A program made the translations under genes and the position numbers. A DNA stretch of 56,120 nt, taken from NCBI RefSeq assembly GCF_011250555.1, contig NZ_JAANMZ010000030.1, positions 1-56,120 of the forward strand, read 5' to 3'. This document shows positions 37,197 through 45,614 of this stretch, one piece after another. The notes below the pieces were generated by a model. The model did not search any database and was not told the DNA's origin. It saw nothing but the letters and a program-made list of their open reading frames with translations. Each line of letters starts with the position of its first letter. Within the stretch, counting starts at the first letter, position 1. The DNA is from Bacillus sp. MM2020_4 (GTDB lineage: Bacteria > Bacillota > Bacilli > Bacillales > Cytobacillaceae).

Positions 37197-37958
37197 TTAA
37201 GCAGTTAAAACACTTACCCCCGCCTCTTTAAAAAGTTGGATTTGTAGCTCTGAGACTTCGATTCCCGTTACTAACTTGTGAATTTTCTCCACGGAGGCTA
37301 CCTTATGGAGAGAAATCCCACCTATTTTTGTGTGGTCTGTTACGACAATCACTTCGTCAGCTACTTCAATCATCCCAATCTTGGCAGGAACAAGCTGTTC
37401 CTCAAAATGAGTAAGTCCAACTTTGGGGTGAATAGCCGGCGTGCCAACAAACGCTTTATGGACATGAATCGTTTTTAAGACATCATTGGTAACCATTCCA
37501 TTTAACATAAAACTTTCAGGGTAAAGAATCCCGCCCGTTACGATTACTTTTATCCCTTTAGAATCCTTTAGTTCTGCAGCAATATTTATATCATTTGTAA
37601 CAACTGTTATATTCGTTTTGTTTACTAAATTCTTTGCAATTTGCAGTGTGGTCGTTCCAGAGTCCAGAATGATATACTCACCTTCATTAATCAGCTCCGC
37701 TGCCTTTTGACCAATCCGTTCTTTCTCTTCAACCCTTTCAGTGGCACGGACGGTAAATGACGGTTCTGAACTGATTCCATCAGCTAGCACGACGCCGCCA
37801 TGGGTTCTTCTTAAACGACCTTCCCTTTCTATTTCTGACAGATCCCGTCGTATAGTTGCTTCATGCACATTGAATTCTTCTGACAATTGAGATACCGATG
37901 CAACATTATTCTTCTTAACATATTCAATGATTTTCAGTTTTCTCTCGGCAGCTAGCAA
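37197..37958 (-). CDS. DeoR-family regulator of the ugp/pentitol island
   Basis: A 253-residue DeoR/GlpR-type repressor. Winged helix residues about 1-55: AAERKLKIIEYV, HEATIRRDLSEIEREG and RTHGGVV. The C-terminal DeoRC sugar-phosphate domain holds ILDSGTTTLQIAKNL and VVTNDINIAAEL. The TTG at 37958 was chosen since GGGAGTGAT lies upstream and it gives the usual LAAERKL start. It stands between the ugp operon and the dehydrogenase gene, both of which have TGTTCATTWATGTTTAT repeats upstream. It differs clearly from the DeoR at 7620. Confidence 0.86.
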   Translation of the reverse strand: MLAAERKLKIIEYVKKNNVASVSQLSEEFNVHEATIRRDLSEIEREGRLRRTHGGVVLADGISSEPSFTVRATERVEEKERIGQKAAELINEGEYIILDSGTTTLQIAKNLVNKTNITVVTNDINIAAELKDSKGIKVIVTGGILYPESFMLNGMVTNDVLKTIHVHKAFVGTPAIHPKVGLTHFEEQLVPAKIGMIEVADEVIVVTDHTKIGGISLHKVASVEKIHKLVTGIEVSELQIQLFKEAGVSVLTA

Positions 37959-38174
37959 TATTATCACTCCCATATAAAAATATTTTTAATTTTGTTTATC
38001 TCTGTTAAGGATATATTAAGATTATGTTTATTAAGCTCTAATTGTCAACAGTTTGAATACACTATTAAAGAATAATTCATAATTAAACCTTCATTTTTCC
38101 TGCAAATCATCCCATAAAAAATAGTCTATCTTCCAGAATATCCGGTTCGATAGACTATCCATTCATGATAACGA

Positions 38175-39281
38175 TTATTGTGCCCAATTAAACTCTAAAA
38201 TTACCTTCTTCCATCCCCTATGCTGTCCTGCAGAATCCATCGCTTCTTTAAAGTCATTCACCGTTCGAATAGGTGTAAATTCTGTCGGAAGAATGGCACG
38301 TAGTAATTTTTGGTACTCCCTATCCTGCATGGCGGAAACCACTGCCTGAAAGTCCGGAATCGAACTTCTGCTGCTCCCATACAATGACAATCCCTTTTCC
38401 AAAACATCCCGGGTATTAATCGGAACCCTATCCTCGGTTACACCCATAAGAATTAAGGAACCGCCGCGTTTGAGGAGATCAATTCCTTGATTTACTGCAC
38501 TTTCACTAAATTTCCCGCCTGTACATTCCACCACTATATCCACTTTCTCTGCTGAACAAAAGTCAAAATCCTGCACCATGGAACAATCGGCAAAGTGAAA
38601 ATGGGCAAGCTTATCCGGGATGGCTCCAAACACTTTTAATCTAGTAGAATCAAGTCCGTAAATTCGGTTGATTAGAGCTGCCGTCAAATACCCAACAGGC
38701 CCATCACCAAATACAGCCACTTTCGTGTTTGATGCCATAAGCTGCTCTTTTACCCGGCTAATCGCACGGTAAGATACTGTACACAGTTCACAAAGAACCG
38801 CAATTTCATCTGGAATAGAATCAGGGATAGGGATGGCACATTGAGCAGGTAAGACTAAGCAATTTTGTGCGATCCCATCGTAACCGCTTCCCAGAAATTC
38901 ATTCTTTTCGCTGTAGTTTTCTCTAAAATCATTCCCACGGATAAAACTACAATCCTCTGACACACCTTTTTCAATTAAGCTGCCCGGAATATTAGGAACA
39001 ATCACCACTCGCTGGCCTACCTTCAAATCGTTTGCTTTGCTAACGATAACTTTGCCGATTCCCTCATGAAGAAGTGCCATAGGCAGCTTTTTCTCTAAGG
39101 CTTCAGCCCTTCTTTGCCCCAAGTAATAACGTAAATCTGCGTGGCATATACTGGCAATTGACGGTTCAATGACTACTTCACCATCCCGAATCGTTCGCTC
39201 AATTGCCATTTCTTCTACTTCCCCAGGTTTAACAAGTCTAAAAGTTCGCGACATAACGGTTGTTGCTGCCTTTTGCTGCAT
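38175..39281 (-). CDS. Zinc-dependent dehydrogenase, TarJ-like (ribitol-5-phosphate dehydrogenase type)
   Basis: A 368-residue medium-chain dehydrogenase. Zinc-ligand-type residues are C46 in ASICHADLRYY and H72-E73 in LLHEGIG; the nucleotide loop is FGDGPVGYLTA. ICHADLRYY, KLPMALLHEGIG, INRIYGLD and GSSRSSIPDFQ closely resemble TarJ, the NADPH enzyme making CDP-ribitol precursors from ribulose-5-phosphate. No tarI or other teichoic-acid synthesis gene is adjacent. With a divergent ribulokinase-like kinase and DeoR control, a catabolic role (ribitol-5-phosphate to ribulose-5-phosphate) is more likely. GGAGGAGG precedes the ATG at 39281. Confidence 0.82.
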   Translation of the reverse strand: MQQKAATTVMSRTFRLVKPGEVEEMAIERTIRDGEVVIEPSIASICHADLRYYLGQRRAEALEKKLPMALLHEGIGKVIVSKANDLKVGQRVVIVPNIPGSLIEKGVSEDCSFIRGNDFRENYSEKNEFLGSGYDGIAQNCLVLPAQCAIPIPDSIPDEIAVLCELCTVSYRAISRVKEQLMASNTKVAVFGDGPVGYLTAALINRIYGLDSTRLKVFGAIPDKLAHFHFADCSMVQDFDFCSAEKVDIVVECTGGKFSESAVNQGIDLLKRGGSLILMGVTEDRVPINTRDVLEKGLSLYGSSRSSIPDFQAVVSAMQDREYQKLLRAILPTEFTPIRTVNDFKEAMDSAGQHRGWKKVILEFNWAQ

Positions 39282-39328
39282 ATTTCTCCTCCTCCATTTT
39301 ATACAATGCCATAAAAAAACAATTGAAA

Positions 39329-39470
39329 TGTTCATTTATGTTTATATACATAAAATTTTTATTCATTTCCACTTGTAAATAAATAATATATGCTTAAAAA
39401 TTGGATTGTCAAGTGAAATAGAGCAAAAACGGAAAATTTTCTAAAAATATATTGCTCATTATTGCTCACT
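39329..39470. promoter_or_regulatory. Divergent promoter with two DeoR-type direct repeats
   Basis: TGTTCATTTATGTTTATATA (39329-39348) matches the ugp-upstream site at 37049 in 16 of its first 17 bases. ATTGCTCATTATTGCTCACT (39451-39470) is a second, related 10-base direct repeat. The first is 48 bases from the dehydrogenase start, the second 62 bases from the kinase start, so one regulator could control both directions. Confidence 0.68.
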
Positions 39471-39531
39471 CTTGTTAAACTAAAAAAAAAGAACATTGAA
39501 AATACCTTTACTTAAGGAGGTGCATTTGTAA

Positions 39532-41226
39532 GTGGGAGATTCACACTATTCAATCGGTATTGATTACGGCACTGAATCAGGAAGAGTTGTTATCGTAGAT
39601 GTCAATACAGGAGAAATAAAGGCAACACAGATTGTTCCCTATCGTCATAATGTTATAACCGAAACCTTACCCTTTTATTCAAATCAGATTCCAAAAGGAA
39701 GTGCACTTCAGCACCCACAAGACTATCTTGATGTGTTAGAAGAAGGAGTTCCTTCCGCTATTACAAAAGCTCAAATCAATCCAAAGCAAATCATCGGTCT
39801 AGGTGTTGATTTTACTTCATCTACACTAGTACCTGTAGATTATGAATTAACACCGTTATGCTTTGATCCAGCGTTTCAGCATTCCCATCATGCCTGGGTA
39901 AAACTTTGGAAACATCATCACACGAAGCCTCAAACAGAGAAAATCGTCCACCTGGCAACACAGCGAAAAGAGAAATGGTTAAGAAGATTAGGATATAACG
40001 TTTCCGAAGAATGGGCCATCCCGAAAATTTTAGAGGTTTTCGAAAATGCCCCTGACGTATTTACCAATACCGCATACTTTATGGAAGCATCGGATTGGAT
40101 TGTCTCCATCCTTACTTCAACCATCACTAGAAATAATTGTTCCTTAGGTTTCAAAGCATTTTGGAATGAATCAGAGGGATTTCCTGAAGAGTTTTTTCAC
40201 GAACTTGATAGCAAATTCGGTTCAACTCTCCTTGAAAAATTACAGGGGCAGGTTAAAAATATCGGAACATGTGCCGGCTCCCTGACAAAGCCTTGGGCCG
40301 ATAAGCTGTCACTTCCCATCGGATTGCCAATTGCAACTGGTATTATTGATGCCCATTCGGCCCTTTTGGGAACGGGAGTATCTCAACCAAATACCATGCT
40401 AATGGTTATGGGAACTTCTACTTGCCACCTTATGCTTCATCCAGAACTCAAGGAAATACCCGGAATTTCTGGTGTCGTCAAAGATGCCATTATCCCCGGA
40501 TTGTATGCATATGAAGCTGGGCAATCTGCTGTCGGTGATTTATTCGGTTCATATGTCAACGGGCACATTCCCCAAACCTATAATCTTGAGGCAGAAAAGT
40601 TAGGTATCTCTGTATTTGATCTATTAGAGGAAAAGGCAAGCGCCCTATCACCTGGAGAGAATGGGATGCTTGCACTTGATTGGCATAACGGCAATCGCTC
40701 CATATTATCTGATTCTAATTTATCAGGTGTTTTGATTGGATTAACCATTCATTCAAAGCCCGAAGAGATCTATCGTGCCTATCTAGAAAGTACAGCATTT
40801 GGTGCGAAAATCATTATGAACACCTATCAAAAATGGGGTATGGAGATTAATGAAGTCGTAGCCTCCGGGGGATTACCTAATCGGAATGCTCTATTAATGC
40901 AGATTTATGCGGACATTCTAAATAAACCGATTAAGGTTTCCCAATCAGATCATGCCCCGGCTATTGGTGCCGCAATTTTAGGAGCTGTTGCAGCAGGCAC
41001 TGAAAATGGTGGCTATAACAACATACAACACGCAATCCAATATATGGCTCAGCCAATCGAAAAAACATATTATCCAACTAAGGAAGGCGCTTCACTTTAT
41101 CAAACTATCTTTACCTACTATGAAAAAATGCACAATTATTTCGGAATACAGCATCTCCAATTGATGAAAACACTTGGAAAGCACAGAAGCAGTTCTCCTG
41201 CTGCATTTCAGGATTCGTCTCATTAA
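39532..41226 (+). CDS. FGGY-family kinase, ribulokinase (AraB)-like
   Basis: A 564-residue carbohydrate kinase with the N-terminal phosphate-binding segment SIGIDYGTESGRVVI, GVDFTSSTLVPVD, and in the second domain GTGVSQPNTMLMVMGTSTCH and VVASGGLPNRN. These are AraB-type ribulokinase features. AraB-family kinases are known to accept 2-ketopentoses and also pentitols such as ribitol. Divergent pairing with a TarJ-like dehydrogenase suggests the order pentitol, pentitol-5-phosphate, then ribulose-5-phosphate. GTG start, with AAGGAGGTG 9 bases upstream. There are no araA or araD neighbours, which argues against an arabinose operon. Confidence 0.85.
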   Translation: MGDSHYSIGIDYGTESGRVVIVDVNTGEIKATQIVPYRHNVITETLPFYSNQIPKGSALQHPQDYLDVLEEGVPSAITKAQINPKQIIGLGVDFTSSTLVPVDYELTPLCFDPAFQHSHHAWVKLWKHHHTKPQTEKIVHLATQRKEKWLRRLGYNVSEEWAIPKILEVFENAPDVFTNTAYFMEASDWIVSILTSTITRNNCSLGFKAFWNESEGFPEEFFHELDSKFGSTLLEKLQGQVKNIGTCAGSLTKPWADKLSLPIGLPIATGIIDAHSALLGTGVSQPNTMLMVMGTSTCHLMLHPELKEIPGISGVVKDAIIPGLYAYEAGQSAVGDLFGSYVNGHIPQTYNLEAEKLGISVFDLLEEKASALSPGENGMLALDWHNGNRSILSDSNLSGVLIGLTIHSKPEEIYRAYLESTAFGAKIIMNTYQKWGMEINEVVASGGLPNRNALLMQIYADILNKPIKVSQSDHAPAIGAAILGAVAAGTENGGYNNIQHAIQYMAQPIEKTYYPTKEGASLYQTIFTYYEKMHNYFGIQHLQLMKTLGKHRSSSPAAFQDSSH

Positions 41227-41318
41227 GAGCCTATAAAAGAGTTGAAACCTGCCTCATATTCCCTACTTTATATTGTTAGCACAGGTCGCAGGATCGCAGA
41301 TTATCCTAATGAACGATT

Positions 41319-41348
41319 CCAGTCCCACTGACTATGCAGCGGGACTGG
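41319..41348. repeat. Inverted repeat downstream of the FGGY kinase gene
   Basis: CCAGTCCC and GGGACTGG flank an inner CTG/CAG pair, giving a stem of about 11 pairs with a 6-base loop. It lies between convergent genes and may end either transcript, but no U-run follows on either strand. Confidence 0.45.
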
Positions 41349-41352
41349 GCCC

Positions 41353-42282
41353 TTACCACAACGATTCCAAAACTGAAGACTGGATAAGGTTGGTGTCAAT
41401 ATTACACGTCTTCCCATCAATTCCATATTGCCAGATGGAAATATTCACATTTTCAGGTGCGCCTGGCGCGTAAGCTGGTGCCTGATCCTTTGGTGTGACA
41501 CCAGGGTCTGGATTACTGCTCCAAAGAATGGTTTGATCTTGAACCTGCTTATTTTTTGAAACTGCCGATTGATAGGCAGCGGACAACTTACTTTCAGGTG
41601 TGAGAACCCCATAAATACCCGGCTTATAAGGCGATTCCATTAGAGGTTCCACCCATCCGCGAATAAAGGCCTCATCGACCGGATATTTTGGTTCGATATC
41701 TGCAAAGAGTGCAACTCCTTCAGGAATTCCTATTTTTTGAGCATAGGAAACGGCTTCCTTGGCCTCCGCAGCCCCATTTTCATAACCGGTTGCGTCTGTG
41801 AAATGGTTGAAAATCGGTAAGATCTTGGCCCCTTGCTCATGAAGTAAAGTGGCTTCCTCTTTAGTTAAACCCATTGATATGCCTTCTTTGGTTTCCAAAT
41901 ACCTCCCGATCACAGCTGGTTCTCCATAATTATCCTTTACACACTGTAGAAAGGCTTGGTCTATTTTCGAAGCAGTGTCTATCCCCCAAACAATAGTTGG
42001 CTTTTCTTCGGGAGCTGGTTTTTCTTGAGGCTGCTCTCCTTGATCCCCCGAGTCTGTTTGCGGCGGCTCCTCTTGTGTACTTGTATCAGCTGGGGGTGGA
42101 TTCTCCCCGTTAGCTGAGGTTTCTTGGCTCTGTTCCCAATGAGTGGTTGAATTCTCTTGTGTTGATTGCGGCGAATGAACAATATTCTGGGGTGTCTGAT
42201 GGTTGAAGAAAACAAGAAGCAATGGGAGAACCAAAATGATGGTACCTAAAACAACATTCCAAAACCATTTGCGTTTTTTCAT
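41353..42282 (-). CDS. Membrane-anchored DUF1906 (glycoside hydrolase-like) protein
   Basis: A 309-residue protein. A basic start (MKKRKWFW) precedes one membrane span (about 9-27), then a Gln/Glu/Pro/Thr-rich linker (about 35-98). The C-terminal DUF1906 domain (about 99-309) is a TIM-barrel related to GH25-type lysozymes: VWGIDTASKID, AVIGRYL, LPIFNHF, ALFADIEPKYP and ISIWQYG. DIEP and WQYG are lysozyme-like, so binding or cleaving cell-wall glycans is possible. The ATG at 42282 follows GGAGGG. It is transcribed alone, convergent with the FGGY kinase gene. Confidence 0.78.
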   Translation of the reverse strand: MKKRKWFWNVVLGTIILVLPLLLVFFNHQTPQNIVHSPQSTQENSTTHWEQSQETSANGENPPPADTSTQEEPPQTDSGDQGEQPQEKPAPEEKPTIVWGIDTASKIDQAFLQCVKDNYGEPAVIGRYLETKEGISMGLTKEEATLLHEQGAKILPIFNHFTDATGYENGAAEAKEAVSYAQKIGIPEGVALFADIEPKYPVDEAFIRGWVEPLMESPYKPGIYGVLTPESKLSAAYQSAVSKNKQVQDQTILWSSNPDPGVTPKDQAPAYAPGAPENVNISIWQYGIDGKTCNIDTNLIQSSVLESLW

Positions 42283-42377
42283 ATCATCTATTCCCTCCAT
42301 ATGACAATCTTTTTAACAAGGTATTCTACTGGTCATATGGGCGTGTGGGCAGGCAGAATGAGGACCGTTCCCTCTTA

Positions 42378-42428
42378 TAAACAAAAGGTGCGAGTCCCAC
42401 TGCTTAAGAACAGCAGGACTCGCACCTT
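42378..42428 (-). terminator. Strong terminator after the coiled-coil operon
   Basis: AAGGTGCGAGTCC-CTGCT and AGCAG-GACTCGCACCTT form a stem of about 17 pairs. On the minus strand it is followed by TTTGTTTATAAGAG. It lies 23 bases after the gene ending at 42451. Confidence 0.8.
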
Positions 42429-42450
42429 GGAAAATGATATGGACGCTACT

Positions 42451-43275
42451 CTACATAAAAAATCCAATCCCTATTAAAATAGCTTCAATCACAACAACCG
42501 ACAGAAGAACATTCATTTTAAGGGCATTTCTTTTTTCACTACCAGCTACGTCTTCCCTGCTAGCCATCTTATTCGAGATAGCTTCCAGCATTTCAACGCT
42601 TTGTTTGCTTTGTGCCTTGATCAAAGCATCTACTTGTCTTTGCAGATCCTCGCCCTGCTCCGATTGTTTTGCAGACCACTCTTCAAACTGACGCTCGACT
42701 TTATCGATAAACGCTTCTTCCCGTACCACCATAATACTTTTGATCGACTCGGAATGTTTTTGGAACATGCCTTCATACGAGGTTCTCAGCTGTTCCAAGT
42801 GACGTTCGGTTTGCTGAAAGGCCACCATATGGGCAGCCAATTTTTCCTCGGTTTGTGCAATCTGTCCTCTTGCAAGGGTAACAAAGGCTTCGTTTTGCTC
42901 TAAAAATTGTCTATTTCTTTCGTCTGAATCCGATATCTTCTGAGTAAATTCTGTTACATGCGTAGAAACAGATTCAATGGAGGCAACAGCATGATCCAAT
43001 AATTCCTTGTTACTGCTCTCAACCGCTTCCATTAGCTCGCGGATTTCTTGTTTTTGCGTTTCCATTTGCCGGACCACCATATTAGCCTGTTCAACGACGG
43101 ATTCTGCTTCCTTTTTAAAATCAGAAGTACTATTCATGGTTAGCTGTAGGAGATGATCCTCTAACAGTTTGATTTTCTCCTTAAAGTCATCGTAAAAAAG
43201 ATCATCGTTTAACTTCTTTAATTCATCCATTGCTTTATCGTATTCCGTTTTTGTTGGTGATTGTGTGGTACCCAT
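42451..43275 (-). CDS. Coiled-coil protein with C-terminal membrane anchor, unknown
   Basis: A 274-residue protein I do not recognise. It is predicted to be almost wholly alpha-helical and coiled-coil from about residue 10 to 250, very rich in Glu, Gln, Lys and Ser. A single hydrophobic helix (about 254-273, LLSVVVIEAILIGIGF) ends the chain, so it is probably tail-anchored with the coil in the cytoplasm. The heptad-like run with many Q and S resembles methyl-accepting or MukB-like coils but no signature is present. It follows the gene at 43291 by 15 bases, so they form an operon, possibly a complex. Confidence 0.7.
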   Translation of the reverse strand: MGTTQSPTKTEYDKAMDELKKLNDDLFYDDFKEKIKLLEDHLLQLTMNSTSDFKKEAESVVEQANMVVRQMETQKQEIRELMEAVESSNKELLDHAVASIESVSTHVTEFTQKISDSDERNRQFLEQNEAFVTLARGQIAQTEEKLAAHMVAFQQTERHLEQLRTSYEGMFQKHSESIKSIMVVREEAFIDKVERQFEEWSAKQSEQGEDLQRQVDALIKAQSKQSVEMLEAISNKMASREDVAGSEKRNALKMNVLLSVVVIEAILIGIGFFM

Positions 43276-43290
43276 CTTTTGCCGCCCTCC

Positions 43291-44361
43291 TCATTCATGT
43301 AACGATTTGATAAGTTTCTCACCGTCTTGCCTTAGTAGCTGCAAGTATTTTGCCGCAAGCCATCGTTCTTCAGCATTCCCATAGTGGAAGTGACGCTGTA
43401 ACTCTTCCTTATACTCAAGCCAATACTTGATTAAACAGCCTTGCAGCTGTAATGCATGCTCACGGTCCTGATTCCATAATTGATGAACATTCTGATAGCG
43501 GGCATCAAGCTCGGCTTTTACTTTTTGGTAGTTTGCTAAATCTCTTTCCAGTCGTCTTGTTTTTTCGGTAGTAACAAGCTTCAATGCCTCCGCCTCTTGG
43601 AAAAAATGGTCCTTTTGCTCAAAGGCTGCCTTAAAAATAGGGGTAAGGAGAAGATTATAGTTATGATACATTTCCGTCACCCATTCATAGGCAATAGCGC
43701 GTATCTCCAATATTGTTTTTTCATAGGTGCTTTTTAGCCAAAAGGCGTCAATTTTCTGCTCAACCCTTGGAATCGGAGGTAAATAGGGAATTTCTAATAG
43801 ATGACTGATCCCCATTTTTAACATACCCGCTTCCTGCTTGATTCTTCTAAACTTATTCTCCAGCTCACTTGCCACCATTTCCTGCAATCGTAACACATCA
43901 TCATTTATGACACTCGCTTTTCTATGATGGGGTGTATATTCGATGATGTCATTGACCAAATCACCGATATAGTCAGGGTCCATATTTTTTAATTCAACCT
44001 TTTTCAAAAAAGCCTCATAGACCTCGATATTCTTGCTAATTTGGTTGTACTGCGCTTCAGCCTCTTCCACTTTACGATCTAGTAAAAGCTGTTGATTTGT
44101 GATTAATTCATCCTGCTGTTTCATTCTTTCTTTATACTGCTCAAGCTCTAGCTTCCTTGCCTCGTCTGCCTCTTTATACACTATCGTTAGACGATTGACA
44201 GACAACTCATTCACTTCAGGACTTTCCAGCTCTGTTTGCAAAACTTCCTTTATTATGGTGGAGGACTCTGCTTTACCTGCAAAGCGCTGAATAAATTCCG
44301 TCTTCGCTTGAAAAACCCATTCAAATCGACGGTTATGAAAATTAGTAAGGGATAGATTCAT
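43291..44361 (-). CDS. Large coiled-coil protein of unknown function
   Basis: A 356-residue soluble, helix-rich protein with long Glu/Lys/Gln-rich stretches (about 60-130 and 255-320). Between them is a more ordered region including SHLLEIPYLPPIPRVEQKID and AIAYEWVTEMYHNYN, which may be a folded domain. No enzyme motif is visible. The start follows a region without a clear ribosome binding site other than AAAGG at about 17 bases; an inner start is possible. It is the first gene of the pair with the membrane-anchored coiled-coil protein. Confidence 0.68.
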   Translation of the reverse strand: MNLSLTNFHNRRFEWVFQAKTEFIQRFAGKAESSTIIKEVLQTELESPEVNELSVNRLTIVYKEADEARKLELEQYKERMKQQDELITNQQLLLDRKVEEAEAQYNQISKNIEVYEAFLKKVELKNMDPDYIGDLVNDIIEYTPHHRKASVINDDVLRLQEMVASELENKFRRIKQEAGMLKMGISHLLEIPYLPPIPRVEQKIDAFWLKSTYEKTILEIRAIAYEWVTEMYHNYNLLLTPIFKAAFEQKDHFFQEAEALKLVTTEKTRRLERDLANYQKVKAELDARYQNVHQLWNQDREHALQLQGCLIKYWLEYKEELQRHFHYGNAEERWLAAKYLQLLRQDGEKLIKSLHE

Positions 44362-44642
44362 ATCTAAAGGCCAACTCCTGCATTTCTCCGCACAAAATCT
44401 GCAGACGATTCATTTGTAATGAGTCTATTCGACATATAGCGTTACCTTCTTTTGGCAGAATTCGATAATATATACCAAATATTTTAACACTTTTATGGGC
44501 TTACGATAAGAGTTCTTTTACCAAATATGTTAAATGCACTATTCAAAGCAGCATTCCTACGAATCTATTTATATTATTTTTCTCCATCCCGACCTTTCTG
44601 CCGACTTCTATCTATATAAAAGGTGAAAGGTGGTGAGAGACA

Positions 44643-44861
44643 ATGGCACAAGCATTATTAGAAGGCACGAAGCTTCGCTTAGTGTTTGAGGCCGGCATCG
44701 ATGACGAAGGTAAGCCGATCCTCAAAGCAAAGACGTTTAGCAACGTCACAAAAGCAGCAACCGCAGATCAACTATCGCAGGCAGCACAAGCAATCGCAGG
44801 ACTATGCAACGACCAGCTAAACAAAATCGAGCGCAACGACAGCTCCGAGATTATTGGCTAG
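44643..44861 (+). CDS. DUF1659 family protein, copy 2
   Basis: A 72-residue protein of unknown function, close to the one at 26942. It differs at about 13 positions, mostly conservative (LVFEAGIDDEGK versus LLFEAGIDDKGK). GGTGGTGAG precedes the ATG. A conserved CTATCTATATA...AAGGTGAAAGG leader is shared with copy 1, while bases further upstream are unrelated. Together with DUF2922 and YvrJ it forms the usual three-gene module. Confidence 0.86.
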   Translation: MAQALLEGTKLRLVFEAGIDDEGKPILKAKTFSNVTKAATADQLSQAAQAIAGLCNDQLNKIERNDSSEIIG

Positions 44862-44915
44862 TGGTGCCTGACACCAATTCTACTAGTGACGTAGTGGGAA
44901 TGGTGCCTGTCACCA
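44862..44915. repeat. Two TGGTGCCTGWCACCA palindromes in tandem
   Basis: TGGTGCCTGACACCA at 44862-44876 starts at the DUF1659 stop codon. TGGTGCCTGTCACCA at 44901-44915 is 39 bases on, with CTACTAGT sequences around each. The same element lies at the equivalent place in the first DUF1659-DUF2922 locus. Confidence 0.7.
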
Positions 44916-44964
44916 TTGCTACTAGTACAGTAGTGGAAACTTAACCGAGAGGAGGTGAATAGAA

Positions 44965-45183
44965 ATGGCAAAGACGTTGGAGTTGGAATTTGGCACGGAG
45001 TTTGGGAAGACGGCACGTATTTCGGTCGATAGTCCAAAAGAGCCCATTGATGAGGAAGTTGTAAAATTATCGATGGCTCAAATCATTACATCTGATGTGT
45101 TCACAACCGCTAGCGGCAGATTTGTTGCTGCAAAAGGAGCACGAGTGATCGAACGCAATGTAACAGATTACGAGCTTGCTTAA
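44965..45183 (+). CDS. DUF2922 family protein, copy 2
   Basis: A 72-residue protein of unknown function, near-identical to that at 27281 (LELEFGTEFGKTARI, PKEPIDEEVVKLSMAQI, SGRFVAAKGARV). GAGAGGAGGTGAA precedes the ATG. A hairpin follows 7 bases after the stop, yet a YvrJ gene lies beyond it. Confidence 0.86.
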   Translation: MAKTLELEFGTEFGKTARISVDSPKEPIDEEVVKLSMAQIITSDVFTTASGRFVAAKGARVIERNVTDYELA

Positions 45184-45190
45184 TAACGGA

Positions 45191-45223
45191 GAGGTCGGAT
45201 TCCAATGAAGCCGGCCTCTTTTT
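45191..45223 (+). terminator. Hairpin between DUF2922 and YvrJ genes
   Basis: GAGGTCGG pairs with CCGGCCTC (one G-U) and is followed by TTTTT. It should partly end transcription before the YvrJ gene. Confidence 0.6.
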
Positions 45224-45249
45224 AAGAGTCAGGGAAGGAGGTGGGAAAA

Positions 45250-45393
45250 GTGGAACAGCTCATTCCAATCATTAGCCAGGTGGGATTCCCGATTGTGGTG
45301 ACCCTCTATCTGCTTTACCGAATTGAAGCAAAGCTTGATTTAGTGGTCCAGTCGATTCAGACTCTTCCCGAGCGGATGAGGGAGAGAATATAA
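45250..45393 (+). CDS. YvrJ family protein
   Basis: A 47-residue protein with GTG start and a strong AAGGAGGTGG site. It begins MEQLIPIISQVGFPIVVTL, a single membrane helix (about 5-24), followed by an amphipathic LLYRIEAKLDLVV and a basic tail ending RMRERI. This matches the YvrJ family, which regularly follows DUF1659 and DUF2922 genes in Bacillaceae. Function unknown. The first DUF1659-DUF2922 locus lacks it. Confidence 0.8.
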   Translation: MEQLIPIISQVGFPIVVTLYLLYRIEAKLDLVVQSIQTLPERMRERI

Positions 45394-45395
45394 AG

Positions 45396-45440
45396 TGCAA
45401 GAAACCAGCTGGAATCAAACCAACTGGTTTCTTGCATTTT
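45396..45440 (+). terminator. Terminator after YvrJ
   Basis: TGCAAGAAACCAG (45396-45408) and CTGGTTTCTTGCA (45424-45436) form a perfect 13-base stem followed by TTTTGCT. Confidence 0.85.
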
Positions 45441-45614
45441 GCTATTCCGCTTTCCTCTTAAACCAACCATTTACTAGTTGAAATCTAGAACCCTCCGGAA
45501 AAATTCTCCTCTTCACAAAATCGTCACATTCATATATACTTTCATATGTTATCAACGGCCCGGCTTTCATGAGAGTTGAAAGTCAAAAATAATAATAGAA
45601 GAGGTGTTTTATTG

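Noticed and set aside
38175..39281. Teichoic-acid synthesis role (tarJ of a tarIJ pair) for the dehydrogenase
   Set aside because: No tarI, tarF or tarL-like gene adjoins it, and DeoR-type operators with a divergent kinase point to catabolism. The similarity to TarJ itself is kept.
41273..41473. 66-codon plus-strand frame after the FGGY kinase gene
   Set aside because: It overlaps an inverted repeat and the antisense of the DUF1906 gene; no motif.
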